IMG/VR virus record: IMGVR_UViG_3300049255_000272
Location: 47,100-111,099 of that record
From: a virus
Length of the DNA stretch: 64,000 nucleotides
Direction: 5' to 3' (one strand)
Shown here: piece after piece, positions 60,534 through 64,000 of the stretch
Layout of the letters: each line of letters begins with the position of its first letter
Position numbering within the stretch: position 1 is the stretch's first letter
Program-made: the position numbers and the translations under genes
The notes under the pieces: model-generated
The model's database searches: none
Told to the model about the DNA's origin: nothing
What the model saw: only the letters and a program-made list of their open reading frames with translations

Positions 60534-60920
60534 CTAGGTCTTGAGGATCGTGTTGCCCCACTTCTTGGTTTGGGGCCGACGATGCGACAGGACCGGTAGT
60601 CCAGTCACTACCGCGTCGTGCGGGCGATTCTTGCCGCGGTAATCGCACGCTTCTGCGAACACCGGGAAATAGAAGGTATCCTTGCCAGAGATGACGGGCG
60701 TCATATACTGGTGGTGCTTGAGCGTGCGGGCGATCTGCAGGATGCCGGACAGCAGGTCGTAGAGAGACCTGCGCGTCTTGACGCCGCGCACTTCCCACGA
60801 CTGCAGCAGACTGTTCCACTGGTCGAGGGCGAAACGCGCGAGCTGACGCGTCTGTGAGCTTTCGGCGGAGGTGGAGACTCTTTCGAGCCACTCGGGTGCA
60901 GTTTCGTATCCTTGTCGCAT
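60534..60920 (-). CDS. Hypothetical protein
   Basis: ATG 60920 gives 128 residues (the frame runs to 61241 antisense to the HNH-like gene's other frame, without support). It has a helical N-terminus (APEWLERVSTSAESSQTRQLARFALDQW, a possible DNA-binding part), then RRSLYDLLSGILQIARTLKHHQ, and a Lys/Arg-rich end. It is convergent with the 59496 gene (stop codons adjacent). No family is recognised. Confidence 0.5.
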   Translation of the reverse strand: MRQGYETAPEWLERVSTSAESSQTRQLARFALDQWNSLLQSWEVRGVKTRRSLYDLLSGILQIARTLKHHQYMTPVISGKDTFYFPVFAEACDYRGKNRPHDAVVTGLPVLSHRRPQTKKWGNTILKT

Positions 60921-60951
60921 GGGGAATATCTTACAACGCTCCCGAAGCGAC

Positions 60952-61251
60952 CTACGTCGGGCCTGCCCGCTTGGCCCTCTGCGCGTGCCACGTGCGCAGG
61001 CGGCCACAATTGGCACAGACCAAGTCGCACGCTTCCATGTCGCGCTGAATGACTTCGAGAGAGCGTAAGAGACGCCTGGAGATCGCTCGCGACGGGCCGC
61101 CCTCTGGCCTGTAAAAGTCCAATTGACACGGATGCCAAGAATTGCCGCAGTCTTTGCAATTGGGGTGCTTCTTCTTGAAGCGGAAGATAAGATTCCTGGC
61201 TTCAAATCGGCGCCGCGCCGCTTTCCGGGCGTTCTCTTCACGGGGAGTCAT
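60952..61251 (-). CDS. Degenerate HNH-like protein
   Basis: ATG 61251 has a good AGAGG site and gives 99 residues. The order matches the HNH paralogues at 57990 and 59063: CKDCGNSW, then the nuclease strand, then CDLVCANCGRLRT. But the strand reads LDFYRPEGG where the paralogues have FDH, and the last His (CANCH) is Gly. Both expected catalytic His are lost, while the zinc Cys pairs remain. It is probably no longer a nuclease and may be a DNA-binding relic or regulator. It is divergent from the tail tube gene. Confidence 0.6.
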   Translation of the reverse strand: MTPREENARKAARRRFEARNLIFRFKKKHPNCKDCGNSWHPCQLDFYRPEGGPSRAISRRLLRSLEVIQRDMEACDLVCANCGRLRTWHAQRAKRAGPT

Positions 61252-61311
61252 TATATTTCCTCTGAGATAAACAATGAGGAGTTTATGACGAGGGAGGACT
61301 GAGGTAAGCAG

Positions 61312-62001
61312 ATGCGCGGCAATTCCGACACATATATCTACCGCCGAGGTAGTTCGCCCAACACCCGGGTGGCCATCTCGCAGAAGAACCGTGTGTGGTC
61401 GACTCCGTACACCACCGGTACCCCGACGCAGAAGCAAGTCGGCGTGCTGGCGACCTTCGACTGGTCGGAAAGCCGCGGTATCGATCCGGTGCGTGGCGTT
61501 GGCTTCGGTGACAAGATCGCCGAGCTGGTGCCGAACGTGACCGAGCCGATGACGCTCACCCTGAACCGCACGCTCCTCTACACCGCGGGCATCGTGCAGG
61601 AGCTGGGGTACAAGGGCGGCGTCGACGGCATGGTCCGTTCGCTTCGTCAGCACAAGTGGCCATTCGACATCCGCCAAGAGCTGGTGTTCTCCGAGCTGGT
61701 CACGAACTTCGACCAGAGCCAGATCCTCGTCGTGACCCCGGGCACCGACCCGGGCACGCTCTGCGTCATCACGTACTACGAGGCGTGCTGGCTCAACAGC
61801 ATGTCGGCCTCGTACCCGAGCGACTCGGCCATCGTCATCGAGGACGCATCGGCCACGTGCACGGACGTGACTGACGGAACGACGCTCTACGGCACGTCCG
61901 CCGACACGTACGGCGACCTGCTCGACTCGGGTAACAACCCGCTGCTCGGTCAGGGCTCGCGCCTCTTCACGGCGCAGGGCGGCCAGGCGTTCGGCTTCTA
62001 A
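61312..62001 (+). CDS. Probable tail tube protein
   Basis: The 229-residue protein has the pattern of myovirus tube subunits: KQVGVLATFDWSESRGIDPV, VGFGDKIAELVPNVTEPMTL, a helix-turn VRSLRQHKWPFDIRQ and a beta-rich C-terminus. It precedes two genes with assembly-chaperone features, as is usual for the tube. GGAGGACTGAGGT lies before the ATG. A strong hairpin terminator follows it, so it is probably transcribed at high level. It stands about 14 kb away from the sheath gene, separated by a block mostly on the other strand. Structure prediction could confirm the tube fold. Confidence 0.65.
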   Translation: MRGNSDTYIYRRGSSPNTRVAISQKNRVWSTPYTTGTPTQKQVGVLATFDWSESRGIDPVRGVGFGDKIAELVPNVTEPMTLTLNRTLLYTAGIVQELGYKGGVDGMVRSLRQHKWPFDIRQELVFSELVTNFDQSQILVVTPGTDPGTLCVITYYEACWLNSMSASYPSDSAIVIEDASATCTDVTDGTTLYGTSADTYGDLLDSGNNPLLGQGSRLFTAQGGQAFGF

Positions 62002-62025
62002 GTCGTCGCTTTTCAAGTTCACCTC

Positions 62026-62058
62026 GAAGCCCGGGAGTTTCGCCACTTCCCGGGCTTC
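62026..62058 (+). terminator. Hairpin terminator after the tail tube gene
   Basis: GAAGCCCGGGA (62026-62036) pairs with TCCCGGGCTTC (62048-62058), 11 pairs, with an 11-base loop, 25 bases after the stop codon. A GCCTATTTAGGG tail follows, so it may end the abundant tube transcript. Confidence 0.65.
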
Positions 62059-62142
62059 CGCCTATTTAGGGTATCTATCCTTGCATATCTCTCCGCTCCG
62101 CTTGCGCGGGCGTCTAAGCGGTAGTGTGACGCTGGAGAGCGC

Positions 62143-63153
62143 ATGGAACCTGAGTTCATTGCCGAATTGGACAGGACGCTCACGAACGTGGGCACTGACG
62201 TCTTCTGGAAGCGCAAGATCGGCCAGCTCGAGATCTGGCTGTCCCCATTGTCCGTCGATGGACAGGAGAAAGTCACGGCCACGCTCGAGAAGGCCACTCC
62301 CGGCCTCAACATCGTCGGAGAGAGCAAGAAAATCACGCTCTCGAACACGATTGTCGGTGTCAATGGCTTGGACTTCCGCGACCACCGAGGAACCAACCAG
62401 CCAGTCTTCCCAATCAAGGGGCGTGATGGCAAGACAACGAACGTAGCGCTCGAGAAGTATCTCTACGAGAAGATGCGCGGCTGGAGCACGGACTACCTCG
62501 ACAGCGTGTTCGAGGTCTACGCCGACTTGATGGAGACGTTCCAGCGCGAGAGTCTCAAAGAGGTCAAGTTCGAAAACACCAAGGACCCGCGACTCGAACT
62601 CATCGAACTGGAGCGCAAGGCGGCCACGCTTCGAGCCCAACTTGGCCTCCCGCAGATGGTGGAAAAGACCGGAGAGCATGCCACCGAGCAGGATGGTATC
62701 GAGCCTACGCCGGAGGACATCGCTCGCGCGCTCGATGAAGAAGAGCGGCTTCAGGACGAAGGCACGGAAGAGAACCGCACCAAAGGCAAGCAAGAGGACT
62801 TCGATCCTTTCAAGCCGCTCTCCCCGGAGCAGCAGGCCGCGGCACCTCCTTCGATGCAGGCGGCTCCTGTGCACCAAGGTCCGCAACCGGGCGGCCCGCG
62901 CCAACCCCCACCTCCTTCACCGCCTCCTCAGCCCACGATGGGTATGCCTGCGGCCCTGCCGGCCAATTTGCGACGGCCAATGCCTCCGGGACAGGGACCG
63001 CGAGAGAGCAGTCCAGAGAATCCACACGTGGCTTCTCCGTCCGTGCAGAACGAGGTCATCGAGCGCCCGGCAGTCCGCGAACCTCCTGTTCGACCCAAGA
63101 TTGACCAGCCCCAAGGCAATACCAATCCGAGATTTTCGCAACAGCGTAGGTGA
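62143..63153 (+). CDS. Probable tail assembly protein with disordered C-terminus
   Basis: The protein has 336 residues. The N-terminal 190 residues are ordered (FWKRKIGQLEIWLSPLSVDGQEKV, KYLYEKMRGWSTDYLDSVFEV). The last 120 are Pro/Gln-rich and probably disordered (PPPPSPPPQPTMG). Its position, after the tube and before a second helical gene, fits a tail assembly chaperone pair. No slippery frameshift site was needed, since the next gene has its own ATG. A CTGGAGAGCGC site precedes the ATG. The name is inferred from position and shape, not from a family match. Confidence 0.5.
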   Translation: MEPEFIAELDRTLTNVGTDVFWKRKIGQLEIWLSPLSVDGQEKVTATLEKATPGLNIVGESKKITLSNTIVGVNGLDFRDHRGTNQPVFPIKGRDGKTTNVALEKYLYEKMRGWSTDYLDSVFEVYADLMETFQRESLKEVKFENTKDPRLELIELERKAATLRAQLGLPQMVEKTGEHATEQDGIEPTPEDIARALDEEERLQDEGTEENRTKGKQEDFDPFKPLSPEQQAAAPPSMQAAPVHQGPQPGGPRQPPPPSPPPQPTMGMPAALPANLRRPMPPGQGPRESSPENPHVASPSVQNEVIERPAVREPPVRPKIDQPQGNTNPRFSQQRR

Positions 63154-63155
63154 AC

Positions 63156-64000
63156 ATGACCGACCAGCCCACGCAGCAGAACGGGCAGACGAACGGGCAT
63201 GGGAATCAGCGCGTTGAGATAAAAGTACCCGAGATCTACAAGCAAGTAGATGAATCGGTTTGGCAGGAACTGGAGACCTTCCTCTATACCGGGTTTCTGG
63301 TGAGCCCGGCTGCTATTTCCGGAAAGTCGTTCGTCTTCAAGACGCTCAATCACTACGAGCTGCGCAACATCCAGCTCATGCGGTCCATGACTGGTCTGCA
63401 CGAGGAGCGCGCTTTCTTCCGCGCGTGTTTTATCGCATACAGCATCTTCATGATCGATGCGCAGAACGCCATCTATCAGAGGCCGCGCCACATCAACCGG
63501 CTGATCAAAACAATCAGCAAGCTCCCTGCGAAAGTCCAGGACGAAATAGTTTCCAACCTGACGGCGCTCAACGAGAAGTCCCAGCTGCTGATGCCACTCG
63601 TGGAGGCGTACGTCCACGAGAATCGTTCGCGATACCGCTGGTTTCAACTTCGCGACAATCCAATTCATCACCCAATCAGCACCGGCATTCCCGGAACTGA
63701 AGAACTTGGGATGAATGTCTGCCAGCAGACTTGGATCGCGCTCAACAACATCATTGACCGCAACGAGGAGATGGAACGGGACTGGCAAAACGCCAAGTTC
63801 ATCGGGTCTTGCTTCGCCGGCAAGGGTGTTCGAGCCATCGAAGAGAAGGACAAGATCCGGCGCGAGAGGGAGCGTACTGACCGCGAGGACCTCAAGATGA
63901 AGGTCCTTTACACCTACCTCAACCGCAAAGTCGGCAAGGATGTTGACGAGACGGAAGAGCCCGCACCGGTGAAACTCCCGGACGGCCGTATGGCACATGT
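63156..64000 (+). CDS. Probable tail assembly protein, cut by the window end
   Basis: The frame opens at ATG 63156, 2 bases after the previous stop, and is open to the end of the window (281 residues seen). It is helical, with KVPEIYKQVDESVWQELETFL, LNHYELRNIQLMRSMTGLHEE and RPRHINRLIKTISKLPAKVQ. The C-terminal part is charged. It is likely the second of the pair between the tube and a tape-measure gene that would lie beyond the window. No family is certain. Confidence 0.5.
   Translation, partial: MTDQPTQQNGQTNGHGNQRVEIKVPEIYKQVDESVWQELETFLYTGFLVSPAAISGKSFVFKTLNHYELRNIQLMRSMTGLHEERAFFRACFIAYSIFMIDAQNAIYQRPRHINRLIKTISKLPAKVQDEIVSNLTALNEKSQLLMPLVEAYVHENRSRYRWFQLRDNPIHHPISTGIPGTEELGMNVCQQTWIALNNIIDRNEEMERDWQNAKFIGSCFAGKGVRAIEEKDKIRRERERTDREDLKMKVLYTYLNRKVGKDVDETEEPAPVKLPDGRMAH

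Noticed and set aside
1-64000. tRNA genes
   Set aside because: No cloverleaf-like sequence with a matching acceptor stem was found in the gaps by eye. A tRNA search program would be needed to exclude them fully.

Overview
This window is a 64-kb piece of a large, GC-rich contractile-tailed (myovirus-type) bacteriophage genome, probably a jumbo phage. The phage call rests on a tail sheath protein (very large, 1,939 aa), a probable tail tube protein followed by probable tail assembly genes, many beta-rich virion proteins, tightly packed genes with ATGA/TAATG overlaps, and at least eight homing-endonuclease-type genes (HNH, endonuclease VII-like and GIY-YIG). No ribosomal RNA, tRNA, CRISPR array, integrase or insertion sequence was recognised. 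The host cannot be named from the sequence; codon use points to a GC-rich bacterium.

Layout. (1) 1-19.5 kb, almost all on the + strand: virion/fibre genes, including two adjacent giant collagen-like proteins (2,295 and 1,567 aa of Gly-X-Y repeats, threonine-rich), two paralogous beta-rich proteins and a TIM-barrel, glycoside-hydrolase-like protein. (2) 19.6-30.8 kb: a glycan module with three glycosyltransferase genes (a GT2-TPR-GT4 fusion, a double GT4 and a single GT4), a UDP-glucuronate decarboxylase/UDP-xylose synthase, a UDP-glucose 6-dehydrogenase, a B12-binding radical SAM protein and a divergent FkbM methyltransferase. (3) 30.7-47.1 kb: a minimal ATP-dependent DNA ligase-like adenylation domain and a PHD-finger-like regulator on the - strand, set among + strand head/tail genes; then an actin-like ATPase, a GIY-YIG insertion and the giant tail sheath. 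(4) 47.1-56.4 kb, mainly - strand: an HNH gene, a run of small unknown genes, a J-domain protein, a coiled-coil protein, a methyltransferase-like protein, a winged-helix/coiled-coil protein and a GIY-YIG nuclease. (5) 56.4-64 kb: an AAA+ ATPase, three HNH-type genes, the probable tail tube and two probable tail-assembly genes, the last one cut by the window end.

How they fit together. The most interesting reading is that regions 1 and 2 are one system. The phage makes very long, threonine-rich, collagen-like fibres and also brings enzymes to make UDP-glucuronate and UDP-xylose, plus up to five glycosyltransferase domains that could decorate them (or another virion or host glycan). This resembles, by analogy only, the glycosylated collagen-like fibres of Bacillus exosporium and of mimivirus. 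Homing endonucleases sit exactly at cistron junctions, and some of their own 3' ends supply the ribosome binding site of the next gene. Strong hairpins follow several structural genes, and a short leader motif recurs upstream of some starts.
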